Position numbers and translations under genes: made by a program
In this document: one piece after another, positions 20,497 through 32,494 of the stretch
How positions within the stretch are numbered: position 1 is the stretch's first letter
Layout: each line of letters begins with the position of its first letter
Notes under the pieces: generated by a model
Seen by the model: only the letters and a program-made list of their open reading frames with translations
Told to the model about the DNA's origin: nothing
Databases searched by the model: none
Assembly (NCBI RefSeq): GCF_001279005.1
Contig: NZ_LGCN01000085.1
Location: 169,274-233,273, forward strand
Length of the DNA: 64,000 bases
Origin: Streptomyces caelestis
Lineage (GTDB): Bacteria > Actinomycetota > Actinomycetes > Streptomycetales > Streptomycetaceae
Direction of reading: 5' to 3'

Positions 20497-21516
20497 ATGT
20501 TCAGGACCCTGTGGGGTGGAGATTTGGGAAAAAAACCGACCAAGACGGCACATCCTCACGCCGTGACTGAGCTGTGCGAGGAGGGGGGGCGACTGTACGC
20601 GAATGCTCTGCGCGCGGGACGTATCGCCCGCGCCGACGTGGCACCCGCGCCCTGCTTGATGGACTTCGCCCTCCTTCACCCGGATCCCGACGATGCGCAG
20701 TGGTTGCGTCCCGTGCTCCCCTCGATCGCGCTGGCCCAGCGATTGAGCCCCATAGAGCGGGAAATCACCGAGCGCAGGCGCCTGTCGATAGAACTCGCCG
20801 ACACTTTCGAGCCGTTCATGTCCCTGAGTACCCAGGAGATCGCCCCCACCCACGCGATCACGGTGCTCGAGGGCAACGACCGCATCAACAGCGCGCTGGA
20901 CCTGGCCACCGCACAGTGCCGCACGGAGATGCTCACCGTCCAGCCCAGCGGGCACCGGCCCGAACGCAGTCTGCTCCAGGGGTTCGAGCGCGACCGGCTG
21001 CTCATCGAACGCGGCGTGCGCATCCGCACCCTCTACCAGCACACCGCGCGGTTCAACCCCGAGCGCCTCTCCTACGTCGAGCAGTTCGCCAAGGGCAGGG
21101 CGGAGTACCGCACCATCGACGAGCTGGTGGAACGCCTCATCATCTGCGACGAGACGGTCGCCTTCATCCCCGTGCGCGACGACCGCCAGGTCGCCCTGGA
21201 GCTGCGGCACACCGGCCTCGTCCGTTACCTGAGCAAGGTCTTCGAGTTCATGTGGAGCCGCGCGGTCCCGCTGACCGCCGGCACCCCCTACGAGACCGCG
21301 CCCGACGGCATACCGCAGATCCAGCACTCCATCGCCAAGCTCCTGGTGGAGGGCCACGTGGACGAGGCCATCGCCCGCCGCCTCGGCATGAACGTACGGA
21401 CCTGCCGGGCCCACATCGCCAAGCTCGCCGCCACCCTCGGCAGCGGCAGCCGGGCCCAACTCGGCTATCTCATCGCGGAGTCCGGGATCCTCAACCAGAA
21501 GGGAACACCGGAGTGA
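20497..21516 (+). CDS. LuxR-family regulator with N-terminal sensor (paralog 1)
   Basis: About 339 residues. The C-terminal helix-turn-helix is LuxR-type: SIAKLLVEGHVDEAIARRLGMNVRTCRAHIAKLAATLGSGSRAQLGYLI. The ~260-residue N-terminal region contains a TrmB/PLD-like segment (LTVQPSGHRPERSLLQGFERDRLLIERGVRIRTLYQHTARFNPERLSYV). No GAF, PAS or receiver domain is evident. The start is uncertain: ATG 20497 has no clear ribosome site, and an in-frame TTG at about 20524 has GGTGGAG close before it. It is divergent from the ADSVW peptide gene, its likely target. Confidence 0.8.
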   Translation: MFRTLWGGDLGKKPTKTAHPHAVTELCEEGGRLYANALRAGRIARADVAPAPCLMDFALLHPDPDDAQWLRPVLPSIALAQRLSPIEREITERRRLSIELADTFEPFMSLSTQEIAPTHAITVLEGNDRINSALDLATAQCRTEMLTVQPSGHRPERSLLQGFERDRLLIERGVRIRTLYQHTARFNPERLSYVEQFAKGRAEYRTIDELVERLIICDETVAFIPVRDDRQVALELRHTGLVRYLSKVFEFMWSRAVPLTAGTPYETAPDGIPQIQHSIAKLLVEGHVDEAIARRLGMNVRTCRAHIAKLAATLGSGSRAQLGYLIAESGILNQKGTPE

Positions 21517-21540
21517 CCCCGCCGGCGCGGGCGGGCCGCC

Positions 21541-22572
21541 TCACCGGGCGGTCCGGGGCCCCCGGCCGGGCAGGGGGACGGCGGGACGCCGGAAGCCGTC
21601 CAGCCCGGCCTGGGCGATGCGGACGCCCAGCTGCGTGCGGCTGACCGCGCCCAGCGTCTCCGACAGACGGGCGATGTGCGCCCGGCAGGTCCGCACGCTG
21701 ATGCCCAGCCGTTCCGCGATCACCGCGTCCTGGTGGCCCTCCGCGAGCAGGGACGCGATGGACTGCTCCCGGTGCGAGATGCCCTCGATGCCGGTCTCGG
21801 GCAGCGGGGCGGTCAGCGGGATGGCGAGCCGCCACAGCCGGTCGAAGACCGTGCCCAGGTACTCCACCAGCGCCGGGTGGCGCAGCTCCAGCGCCATGGT
21901 GCGCTCGGCGTTGGCGGGGATGAAGGCGACCGTGCGGTCGAAGAGGATCAGCCGGTCGATCACCTCGTCCAGCGTGCGCGCCTCCACCGCGTCGCCCATC
22001 AGCTCCAGATAGCTGAGCAGCCCGTGCCCGTGCCGGGCGACGTGCGTGTACAGGTCCCGCATGCGCACGCCCCGGCCGCGCAGCGCCGTAGCCCGGTGCA
22101 GGCCCTCCGACAGCTCCGCCTCGCGCCGGATGCCGCCCGGCTGGACGGTGAGCACCTCGGTGGTGCACGCCTGTGTCGCCTCGTCCATCGCGGCCTGGAT
22201 GCGGGCCAGCCCGTCCAGCACCCGGATCGCCGGGCCCTCCGACGCGGACCGTGACGCGGGCACCTGGCGGCCCAGACCGGCGTACCACTCGAAGGCCTCG
22301 ACGGCCGAGCCGACGCGGCGCTGGCTCGCGCTCACCTCGTCGTACATCCCGCGCAGCAGCCGGGTCATGACCTCTTGCGGGGAGGTGGGGACGAGCCAGT
22401 CCATGTCGTCGGGGTCGGGGTGCAGCAGGGCCAGTTCCAGCAGGCAGGGCACCGGCTCCGCGTCCCGGCGCGGCAGCCGTCCGCGCCGTACGGCCCGGGA
22501 ATACACGCGATCCCCGGCCTCGCACAGTCGGTCAGCACCGTGTGGATGCCCGTCCGTCCCGTGCCCGGCCAT
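21541..22572 (-). CDS. LuxR-family regulator with N-terminal sensor (paralog 2)
   Basis: A 343-residue paralog of the regulator at 20497. The same blocks occur: HPHGADRLCEAGDRVYSRAVRRGRLPR, LLELALLHPDPDD, LTVQPGG, GVRMRDLYTHVARHGHGLLSYLELM, VAFIPANAERTMALELRHPAL, and the HTH ERLGISVRTCRAHIARLSETLGAVSRTQLG. The two genes are convergent, 24 bases apart. The methionine at 22572 (MAGHGTDGHPHG) fits the paralog; an upstream one adds 24 residues. Both probably serve the same peptide/Rieske-like module or related targets. Confidence 0.8.
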   Translation of the reverse strand: MAGHGTDGHPHGADRLCEAGDRVYSRAVRRGRLPRRDAEPVPCLLELALLHPDPDDMDWLVPTSPQEVMTRLLRGMYDEVSASQRRVGSAVEAFEWYAGLGRQVPASRSASEGPAIRVLDGLARIQAAMDEATQACTTEVLTVQPGGIRREAELSEGLHRATALRGRGVRMRDLYTHVARHGHGLLSYLELMGDAVEARTLDEVIDRLILFDRTVAFIPANAERTMALELRHPALVEYLGTVFDRLWRLAIPLTAPLPETGIEGISHREQSIASLLAEGHQDAVIAERLGISVRTCRAHIARLSETLGAVSRTQLGVRIAQAGLDGFRRPAVPLPGRGPRTAR

Positions 22573-22701
22573 CGCCCATCCCACCCCCGGTTCAGCCACT
22601 TTCCGAAGCGCAACTATGCGCGGCCGGAACCGGCTGTGCAACACGGGTGGGCCCGCCCGCCGGCCGGGGGACCGGCGGGTGGCCGGATATCGACGGGGCG
22701 G

Positions 22702-23805
22702 CTACTTCAGCTTGGCCGCCTCGCACGCCGCCGCGAACTCGGCGGTGCAGATGTCCGAGACCTCGTAGATCCCGTCGGCGATCACGGTGTCCTCGATGTT
22801 GTCCTTCGTCAGCGCGACCACGGGCACGAGCTGCGCCGGGATGTTCTTGTCGGTGGGGCTGTTCACCCGCTCGCGGGTCAGCGCGTCGAACTGGATGTCC
22901 TTGCCCTGGACCCTCGCCACGGCCATCTCGGCGGCGCTCTCGGCCTCGTCCGGGTAGGACTTGTACACGCTCATGTACTGCTCGCCGACGAGGATCCGCT
23001 GCACCGCCGCGAGTTCGGCGTCCTGGCCGGTGATCGGGGGCAGGTCGGTGACGCCGGCGGCCTTCAGCGCCTTGACGATGCCGCCCGCCATGCCGTCGTT
23101 GGCGGAGTAGACCGCCTTGATGTCGTCCGCGCCGATCGCGTTGATCGCCTCGGCCATGTTGGCCTGGGCGTTCTCCGGCTTCCAGTCCTTGGTGTCGTAG
23201 GACTTGGCGATCGTCACCTTGCTCTTGAGCTCGGAGAGCGCGCTCGCCTTGAACTGCTTGGCGTTGGGGTCGGTCGGCGAACCGTTCATCATCACGATCT
23301 TGTCGGTGACGGCGGGTTCCCCGAGCGACTCCAGCAGGGTACGGCCCTGCACCTCGCCGACCAGGCCGTTGTCGAAGGAGATGTACGCGTCGATCGGGCC
23401 CTCGGCGAGACGGTCGTAGGCGATGACGGGGATGCCCGCGTCCTTGGCCTTCTGCACGCTGTCCGCGATGGCGTGCGCGTCGACCGCGTCCAGCACGATG
23501 ACGTCGACCTTGTCGTCGATCATCTGCTGCATCTGGCTCGCCTGCTTGTCGGCGTCCGCCTCGGCGTTGGCGTACTCGACGGTGCCCTTCTTGTTGGTGA
23601 GCGACTCCACCTTCGTCTTGAAGATGGGGTAGTCGAACTGCTCGTACCGGGTGTTGGCCTTCTCCGGGAGCAGCAGACCGACGGTGACGTCGTCGCCCTT
23701 GCCCGGGCTCGCGTCGTCGCCGCTCCCCGTCGCGTTGAGCACGCCGCATCCGGCGAGCATGACGGACATGGAGGTGGCGGCCACGGATATGGCGATACGA
23801 CGCAT
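22702..23805 (-). CDS. Sugar-binding lipoprotein of an ABC importer (XylF-like), orphan
   Basis: A 367-residue exported solute-binding protein. The signal ends in a lipobox L17-A-G-C20, so it is lipid-anchored. The mature part has the periplasmic-binding fold of the XylF/RbsB group (VDVIVLDAVDAHAIADSVQKAKDAGIPVIAYDR, VYSANDGMAGGIVKALKAAG). There is no permease or ATPase next to it, so it must serve a distant or shared transporter, or act only as a sensor. ATG 23805 is used; a GTG at 23817 adds four residues. Confidence 0.85.
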   Translation of the reverse strand: MRRIAISVAATSMSVMLAGCGVLNATGSGDDASPGKGDDVTVGLLLPEKANTRYEQFDYPIFKTKVESLTNKKGTVEYANAEADADKQASQMQQMIDDKVDVIVLDAVDAHAIADSVQKAKDAGIPVIAYDRLAEGPIDAYISFDNGLVGEVQGRTLLESLGEPAVTDKIVMMNGSPTDPNAKQFKASALSELKSKVTIAKSYDTKDWKPENAQANMAEAINAIGADDIKAVYSANDGMAGGIVKALKAAGVTDLPPITGQDAELAAVQRILVGEQYMSVYKSYPDEAESAAEMAVARVQGKDIQFDALTRERVNSPTDKNIPAQLVPVVALTKDNIEDTVIADGIYEVSDICTAEFAAACEAAKLK

Positions 23806-24023
23806 GCGGAGGCTCACTTCAGGTGCGTTTCGGACGTGGGCACGGCTTTGCGGCCCATGTGACTGAAAAGCCAACCTTCAGCCCCCACCGGCGTCAAGGT
23901 CGGCCGCTTAACGAGATGGACACGGCACGGTGTGTGCCGAACTCGTGAGAGACCCGCGGACGTCCGGCGAGGATCATCTGGACACGCAGCTACACGATAG
24001 TCACACACATGTCCGCGCATAAG

Positions 24024-24064
24024 CCGGGAGGCCCGGAGGTCCACTCGACCTCCGGGCCTCCCGG
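24024..24064 (-). terminator. Terminator behind hspR
   Basis: An 18-bp perfect stem, CCGGGAGGCCCGGAGGTC (24024-24041) with its complement (24047-24064) and a five-base loop, ending the dnaK-grpE-dnaJ-hspR operon. Confidence 0.88.
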
Positions 24065-24081
24065 CACCGCACACCCGCGCC

Positions 24082-24531
24082 TCAGTCCTGCTGCTGCCGC
24101 CTGGGCCGCCACACCACCAGCGCGCTGGTCTGCTGCACCTCCTGGTACGGCACCAGGTCACGGCGGTACGAGGCGTGCACCGCGGCCTCGCGCTGCCGCA
24201 TCGCCGCGGCCGCCCCGTCGAGGGCGCCCTCCAGTTCGGCCACACGGGCCTGGAGGGCGGCGACCTGGTTCTCCAGTTCGATGATGCGCTTGATTCCGGC
24301 CAGGTTGATGCCCTCGTCCTGCGACAGCTGCTGCACCTGACGGAGCAGTTCGATGTCACGGGCCGAGTAACGGCGGCCCCGGCCGGCCGTGCGGTCCGGC
24401 GACACGAGACCCAGCCGGTCGTACTGACGCAGTGTCTGCGGGTGCAGACCGGAGAGCTGGGCCGCCACCGAAATGACGTAGACCGGGGTGTCCTGGGTCA
24501 GTTCATACGGATTGCGTCGACGGCCGTCCAT
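24082..24531 (-). CDS. hspR: Heat-shock repressor HspR
   Basis: A 149-residue MerR-family repressor. The winged helix is VYVISVAAQLSGLHPQTLRQYDRLGLVSPDRTAGRGRRYSARDIELLRQVQQLSQDEGINLAGI, then a coiled-coil (ENQVAALQARVAELEGALDGAAAAMRQRE). It binds HAIR boxes with DnaK as co-repressor in Streptomyces. The ATG at 24531 is five bases after the dnaJ stop, so it is the last gene of the dnaK operon and is autoregulated. Confidence 0.95.
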   Translation of the reverse strand: MDGRRRNPYELTQDTPVYVISVAAQLSGLHPQTLRQYDRLGLVSPDRTAGRGRRYSARDIELLRQVQQLSQDEGINLAGIKRIIELENQVAALQARVAELEGALDGAAAAMRQREAAVHASYRRDLVPYQEVQQTSALVVWRPRRQQQD

Positions 24532-24536
24532 GCAGA

Positions 24537-25712
24537 TCAAGCTCCCTTCGCGGCCTGGAACAGCTCCGCCCGCGGATCGTCGTCCGCGGTCGCCTCGCGA
24601 TACGCCTCGAGCGCGTCACGAGCCTTCCCCGACACGTCCTTGGGAACACTCACCTCCACGGTGACCAGCAGATCACCGCGGCTGCCGTCCTTGCGGACCG
24701 CGCCCTTGCCCCGGGCCCGCATGGTGCGTCCGTTGGGCGTGCCCGGCGGCAGCTTCAGCGTGACCGGCGGACCGCCCAGTGTCGGGACCCGGACCTCGCC
24801 GCCGAGGGCGGCCTCGGCGAACGTCACCGGAACCGTGACGGTGAGGTTGTCGTCCTTGCGGCCGAACACCGGGTGGGCGCCGACGTGCACGACGACGTAC
24901 AGGTCGCCGGCGGGACCGCCGCGCTCGCCCGGCGCGCCCTTGCCGCGCAGCCGGATCCGCTGACCGTCGCTGACGCCCGCGGGGATGCGCACCTGCATGG
25001 TCCGCGAGGACTTGGCCCGGCCGCTGCCCTTGCAGATCTCGCAGGGCTCCTCCGCGATCAGGCCGCGGCCCTTGCAGTCGGGGCAGGGATCGGTGAGCGA
25101 GAAGCCGCCGCCGGAGCCCCGCGCCACCTGGCCGGTGCCGACGCAGGTCGGGCACACGCGCGGTGTGCCGTTCTTGTCGCCGGTGCCCGAACAGGCCTTG
25201 CAGGGCGCCTGCGACGACATCCGCAGCGGGACCGTCGCCCCCTCGATCGCCTCGGTGAAGCTGAGCGTCACCTCGGACTCGATGTCCTGGCCGCGCCGCG
25301 GCTGGGTACGCGTGGTCCCCGCGCCGCCGCGGTTGAACAGGCCCCCGAAGACGTCACCCAGGCCGCCGCCGAAGCCGCCCGCCTGCTGGCCGCCGGCCTG
25401 ACCCCCGAAGAGGTCGCCCAGGTCGAAGTTGAAGGAGCCGCCGCCCGCGCCCGGCCCCGGGCGGAAGCCGCCGTTGCCGAAGAGCGCGCGCGCCTCGTCG
25501 TACTCCTTGCGCTTCTTGGGGTCGCCGAGGACGTCGTTCGCCTCGGAGATCTCCTTGAACCGCTCCTCCGCCTTGGCGTTGCCCTTGTTGGCGTCCGGGT
25601 GGAACTCGCGGGCGAGCTTCCGGTACGCCTTCTTGATCTCGGCCTCGGTGGCGTCCTTGGGGACGCCGAGGACCTTGTAGAAGTCCTTCTCGATGAAGTC
25701 CTTGGTGCTCAT
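24537..25712 (-). CDS. dnaJ: Chaperone DnaJ
   Basis: A 391-residue Hsp40 that delivers substrates to DnaK and stimulates its ATPase. J domain (residues ~8-75, HPD in REFHPDANKGN), a Gly/Phe-rich region (~75-130), four CxxCxGxG zinc motifs (~165-235; CKACSGTG, CPTCVGTG, CPDCKGRG, CEICKGSG) and the C-terminal substrate domains. Fourth Streptomyces dnaJ features are complete. Third gene of the heat-shock operon. Confidence 0.96.
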   Translation of the reverse strand: MSTKDFIEKDFYKVLGVPKDATEAEIKKAYRKLAREFHPDANKGNAKAEERFKEISEANDVLGDPKKRKEYDEARALFGNGGFRPGPGAGGGSFNFDLGDLFGGQAGGQQAGGFGGGLGDVFGGLFNRGGAGTTRTQPRRGQDIESEVTLSFTEAIEGATVPLRMSSQAPCKACSGTGDKNGTPRVCPTCVGTGQVARGSGGGFSLTDPCPDCKGRGLIAEEPCEICKGSGRAKSSRTMQVRIPAGVSDGQRIRLRGKGAPGERGGPAGDLYVVVHVGAHPVFGRKDDNLTVTVPVTFAEAALGGEVRVPTLGGPPVTLKLPPGTPNGRTMRARGKGAVRKDGSRGDLLVTVEVSVPKDVSGKARDALEAYREATADDDPRAELFQAAKGA

Positions 25713-25748
25713 CCCCGACGTCCCTCCTTCCCTGCGTCCGTTCCCGCG

Positions 25749-28351
<2,603 letters not shown>

Positions 28352-29389
28352 TTATCCGTTCCTTACGCGCAACCGCTCTGTGACCTGCGGCGATGCCTCG
28401 GCGGATCGTTGGCGAGGGCGGAAAACAGGAGTGACGGGAAGACGGACGAGCGCGAGGACGACCACCGCGGCCACCGCCGCCACCCACACCACCGCACCCC
28501 CGGACATCCGCCCGGTGTGGACGGCCACCCCCACGAGCACCCCGCCCAGCGCTCCGCCGCCGAGCAGCACGGCCACCGCGCGGGGGGCGAGTCCGAGCCG
28601 CCGCAGCCGGTGCCCGAGGTGGTCCGGCCGGCCGCGGGTCAGCGGCCATCGGGAGAGCCGTCGCGCGAGGACCACCAGCACGGCGTCGGCGCACGCCACG
28701 GCCGTCAGGGCGAACAACACCCCGGCGCCGGCGCCCATTCCCTGTCCGGCCCGCACGAACACCGCCGCCGAGGCCACCACGAACCCCGCGAACAGCGAGC
28801 CGCCCGACCCGAGGCCGGCCCGTGCGGGATGCCAGTTGTGCAGCAGGAACCCGGCGAGCGCGGCGGCCAGCACGCCCGCCAGCACCGCGATCCCGTCCAT
28901 CAGCTCGGCCGCCGCGCAGGCCGCCACCCCGAACGCGGTCACCGTCCCGACGGTGCCGGCCAGCCCGTCCGCGTGGTCGAGCCCCCGGAAAGCGGTGGTG
29001 ACCGCCACGATCCACCCCACGGCGAGCACCCCCCGCACCACCCCGGTCTCCGCGTACGGCACGACGAGCGCCGCCGCCACGGCCGTACCGGTGAGCGGGA
29101 TCCACCACCGCAGCCGCCACACGTCGGCGGCCAGCCCGAGGACGGCGAGCCAGACCCCGGCGGCCAGCAGCCGCCCGATCCCGGTGCCGAGCGGGGCGAG
29201 CCCCGTCCGGTCGCCGAGCCCCGCCACCATCCCGGTCGCGAGCACGACGGCCGTTCCCCCGGACAGCGGCACCGCCAGACGGCGTCTGCGGTCCAGGATT
29301 CCCAGGCGCAGGGCGGGGACCCGCAGCACCTCCGTGAGCAGGACGGAGAGCAGCAGGGCGGTGGCGGTGGCGGCGATCCCGTAGAGCAC
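28352..29389 (-). CDS. MraY/WecA-type glycosyl transferase family 4 (undecaprenyl-phosphate sugar-1-phosphate transferase-like)
   Basis: A 345-residue polytopic membrane protein (about ten helices) that resembles the enzymes moving a sugar phosphate from UDP to undecaprenyl phosphate. The loop FRGLDHADGLAGTVG matches the D-x-x-D/N-x-x-D-G-L-A motif; HNWHPAR corresponds to the FLxxN/H..P..A motif. The terminal segment is basic. It reads straight toward dnaK, whose promoter lies at the 3' end of this gene. Substrate not known. Confidence 0.78.
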   Translation of the reverse strand: MLYGIAATATALLLSVLLTEVLRVPALRLGILDRRRRLAVPLSGGTAVVLATGMVAGLGDRTGLAPLGTGIGRLLAAGVWLAVLGLAADVWRLRWWIPLTGTAVAAALVVPYAETGVVRGVLAVGWIVAVTTAFRGLDHADGLAGTVGTVTAFGVAACAAAELMDGIAVLAGVLAAALAGFLLHNWHPARAGLGSGGSLFAGFVVASAAVFVRAGQGMGAGAGVLFALTAVACADAVLVVLARRLSRWPLTRGRPDHLGHRLRRLGLAPRAVAVLLGGGALGGVLVGVAVHTGRMSGGAVVWVAAVAAVVVLALVRLPVTPVFRPRQRSAEASPQVTERLRVRNG

Positions 29390-29658
29390 GGATATAAGTT
29401 AGGGGTGTATGGACCGATTTAGCGCGAATAACACGATCCGATCCCGGACGCCATCCGGGAGCCCCCGAGGGCGCCTCCGTAGGCGACCCTGAGCGATTCA
29501 GATCACCCCGCGCCCGGCTACAGTGCGACCGGAGATGGGGGTAATCTCGAACGGACTGCATAAGTTACCGCTTAGTAATTTCGGGGAAGCCGTAGTGGAG
29601 CCCCCGTCCCAGTCCCGAAGATCCCTCGTCAAACCCCTCGCAGGCCCGAGGAGCCCCC

Positions 29659-31941
29659 ATGCAACTCGCCGCGATCATCGTGTCGCTGGTCCTGACCGTG
29701 GTCGGCGTCGCGCTGCTCGCACGCGCGATCGGCCAGTTCGTCCGGTACTTCAAGCTGGGCCAGCCGGTCCCGGCCGGCGCCCGGACCGACAATCCCTACC
29801 AGCGCAGTGTGACCCTGGTGCGGGAGTTCCTCGGCCACACCCGCATGAACCGGTGGGGCGTCGTCGGCATCGCCCACTGGTTCGTCGCCGTCGGCTTCCT
29901 GACGCTGCCGCCGACCATCGTCACCGCCTACGGCCAGCTCTTCGAGGCCGACTGGGTGCTGCCGGTGCTGGGCGGCTTCCTGCCCTACGAGCTGTACATC
30001 GAGTTCATCAGCGCGATGACGACCCTCGGCATCCTCGTGCTGATCGTCATCCGGCTGCTGAGCCTGCCCTCGCGGCCGGGCCGCAAGTCGCGGTTCACGG
30101 GCTCGAAGATGGGCCAGGCGTACTTCGTCGAGTACGTCATCCTCACCATCGGCCTGGCGATCTACGTGCTGCGCGGCCTGGAGGGCGCACTGCACCACGT
30201 GGACCACTACGAGGCCGCCTACTTCGCCTCGTACCCGCTGGTCCTGGCCTTCAAGGGCCTGTCCGTCGCGACGCTGCAGAACCTGGTCTACCTGTTCGCG
30301 ATGATCAAGCTGGGCACGACCATGATCTGGATGATCACGGTCAGCCTGAACACCAACATGGGTGTGGCCTGGCACCGCTTCCTCGCCTTCCCCAACATCT
30401 GGTTCAAGCGCGAGGCCACCGGCGGGACCGCCCTGGGCGCGCTCCAGCCGATGACGTCCGGCGGCAAGGCGATCGACTTCACCGACCCCGGTGACGACGA
30501 CGTCTTCGGCGTCTCCCAGGTCGAGCAGTTCTCCTGGAAGGGCCTGCTGGACTTCTCCACCTGCACCGAGTGCGGCCGCTGCCAGTCGCAGTGCCCCGCC
30601 TGGAACACCGGCAAGCCGCTCTCCCCCAAGCTGCTGATCATGTCCCTGCGCGACCACGCGCACGCCAAGGCCCCCTACCTGCTGGCCGGCGGCGGCAGGA
30701 CGGCGGAGGGCGAGGAGAAGGCGTCCGAGGAGCAGCTGGCGGGCGTGCCCGCGGCGGCCCTCGCGGAGGCCGAGCGCCCGCTGATCGGCACCGCGGAAGA
30801 GAACGGCGTCATCGACCCGGACGTCCTGTGGTCCTGCACCACCTGCGGCGCCTGCGTCGAGCAGTGCCCCGTCGACATCGAGCACGTCGACCACATCGTC
30901 GACATGCGCCGCTACCAGGTGATGATCGAGTCCGCGTTCCCGTCCGAGGCGGGCACGATGCTCAAGAACCTGGAGAAGAAGGGCAACCCCTGGGGCCTGG
31001 CCAAGAAGCAGCGCCTGGAGTGGACCAAGGAGGTCGACTTCGAGGTCCCGGTCGTCGGCAAGGACATCGAGGACCTCTCCGAGGTCGAGTACCTGTACTG
31101 GGTCGGCTGCGCCGGCGCCCTGGAGGACCGCGCGAAGAAGACCACCAAGGCCTTCGCCGAGCTGCTGCACATCGCGGGCGTCAAGTTCGCGATCATGGGC
31201 GGCGACGAGAAGTGCACCGGTGACTCCGCCCGCCGCCTGGGCAACGAGCCGCTGTTCCAGGAGCTCGGCATGGAGAACGTCATGTCGTTGAACGCGGCGT
31301 TCGGCGAGGAGATGGACGACGACGGCAAGGTGACCGACGAGTCCCGCAAGCCCAAGTCGGCGAAGAAGATCGTCGCCACCTGCCCGCACTGCCTCAACAC
31401 CCTCGGCAACGAGTACCCGCAGCTCGGCGGCGACTACGAGGTCATCCACCACACCCAGCTGCTCCAGCACCTGGTGGACGAGGGCAAGCTGATCCCGGTC
31501 ACCCCGGTCGAGGGCCTCATCACCTACCACGACCCGTGCTACCTGGGCCGCCACAACAAGATCTACACGCCCCCGCGCGAGATCATCGGCAAGGTCCCGG
31601 GCCTGCGCAACGAGGAGATGCACCGCCACAAGGAGCGCGGCTTCTGCTGCGGCGCCGGCGGCGCCCGGATGTGGATGGAGGAGCGGATCGGCAAGCGCAT
31701 CAACAACGAGCGCGTCGACGAGGCCCTCTCCCTCAACCCGGACATCGTGTCCACGGCCTGCCCGTTCTGCCTGGTCATGCTGACCGACTCGGTCAACGGC
31801 AAGAAGAACGACGGGGCGGCCAAGGAGTCCATCCAGGTCGTCGACGTCGCCCAGCTGCTGCTGGAGTCCGTCAAGACCCCGGCCGACCCGGCGGGCGAGG
31901 AGGAGAGCGAGAGCACTCCCGAGCCGGAGCCGGTGAAGTAA
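29659..31941 (+). CDS. Membrane Fe-S oxidoreductase (HdrD/GlpC-like with NarI-type membrane part)
   Basis: A 760-residue protein, starting MQLAAIIVSLVLTVVG after GAGGAG. Five or more helices in the first ~230 residues resemble a NarI-like cytochrome domain; then two 4Fe-4S motifs (CTECGRCQSQCP near 297 and CTTCGACVEQCP near 394) and two CCG domains (YHDPCYLGRHNKIY, FCCGAGGARMWMEE). The family moves electrons from a flavoprotein to the quinone pool; ETF is the likely donor in actinobacteria. Alone, ended by a strong terminator. Confidence 0.9.
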   Translation: MQLAAIIVSLVLTVVGVALLARAIGQFVRYFKLGQPVPAGARTDNPYQRSVTLVREFLGHTRMNRWGVVGIAHWFVAVGFLTLPPTIVTAYGQLFEADWVLPVLGGFLPYELYIEFISAMTTLGILVLIVIRLLSLPSRPGRKSRFTGSKMGQAYFVEYVILTIGLAIYVLRGLEGALHHVDHYEAAYFASYPLVLAFKGLSVATLQNLVYLFAMIKLGTTMIWMITVSLNTNMGVAWHRFLAFPNIWFKREATGGTALGALQPMTSGGKAIDFTDPGDDDVFGVSQVEQFSWKGLLDFSTCTECGRCQSQCPAWNTGKPLSPKLLIMSLRDHAHAKAPYLLAGGGRTAEGEEKASEEQLAGVPAAALAEAERPLIGTAEENGVIDPDVLWSCTTCGACVEQCPVDIEHVDHIVDMRRYQVMIESAFPSEAGTMLKNLEKKGNPWGLAKKQRLEWTKEVDFEVPVVGKDIEDLSEVEYLYWVGCAGALEDRAKKTTKAFAELLHIAGVKFAIMGGDEKCTGDSARRLGNEPLFQELGMENVMSLNAAFGEEMDDDGKVTDESRKPKSAKKIVATCPHCLNTLGNEYPQLGGDYEVIHHTQLLQHLVDEGKLIPVTPVEGLITYHDPCYLGRHNKIYTPPREIIGKVPGLRNEEMHRHKERGFCCGAGGARMWMEERIGKRINNERVDEALSLNPDIVSTACPFCLVMLTDSVNGKKNDGAAKESIQVVDVAQLLLESVKTPADPAGEEESESTPEPEPVK

Positions 31942-31952
31942 CGCGACACCCC

Positions 31953-31988
31953 GTCGAAGGGGCCGCCCGGAAGGGCGGCCCCTTCGAC
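31953..31988 (+). terminator. Terminator behind the Fe-S oxidoreductase
   Basis: A 16-bp perfect stem, GTCGAAGGGGCCGCCC with its complement, loop GGAA, eleven bases after the stop. Confidence 0.85.
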
Positions 31989-32494
31989 GTGTCCACGCGC
32001 ACCCCCACCGCTTCGGTCCGGCCCGCGCGGGCAGGAGGAGAGGGCAGGGCCGTGGGGAGTCCGGTACGGCGGCTGACGCCGGGCTTGCGGTGGGCCGCCG
32101 TCGGAGGGGTCCCCATCGTGCGCCGGGCGAGATGCGGCGAGACGGCCGTCTCCGTGTTCGTCCACCCCCCGGCCGCGAGGCCGGCGATGCGGCGTTCACC
32201 GCCGGTGAGCGCGGCGGAACCGGTGCGCGGGGCGCCGGCCCACCGGGCGCCGTCCCCGCCCAGCGGCTCCTCGGCGACGGCGCGCCCACCACCTCGCGCG
32301 GCGGCTCCCGGGCACGGGAGCGCCCCCGGCCGGTGGGTCTCCGTCCTCCGTAGGACCGAACCGCCACGACGCCCTCCGCGGGACGGACGCCCCGGCTGAC
32401 GACCCCTTAGGGGATGTCACAGCTCGGCCGCAAAGCCGGGCCCGAACGCCGGGGCCCGGTACGCCACCGCCCGGGACCAGGTACGTTCGATGAC
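31989..32494. other. Gene-free stretch
   Basis: About 500 bases without a convincing gene; open frames on both strands are Arg/Pro/Ala-rich with no conserved look. The promoter of the Yip1 gene must lie at the right end. Confidence 0.5.

Noticed and set aside
29629..32367. 900-codon frame antisense to the Fe-S oxidoreductase
   Set aside because: It mirrors the real gene, has no conserved motifs and is rich in Arg, Val and Leu as expected for an antisense shadow.
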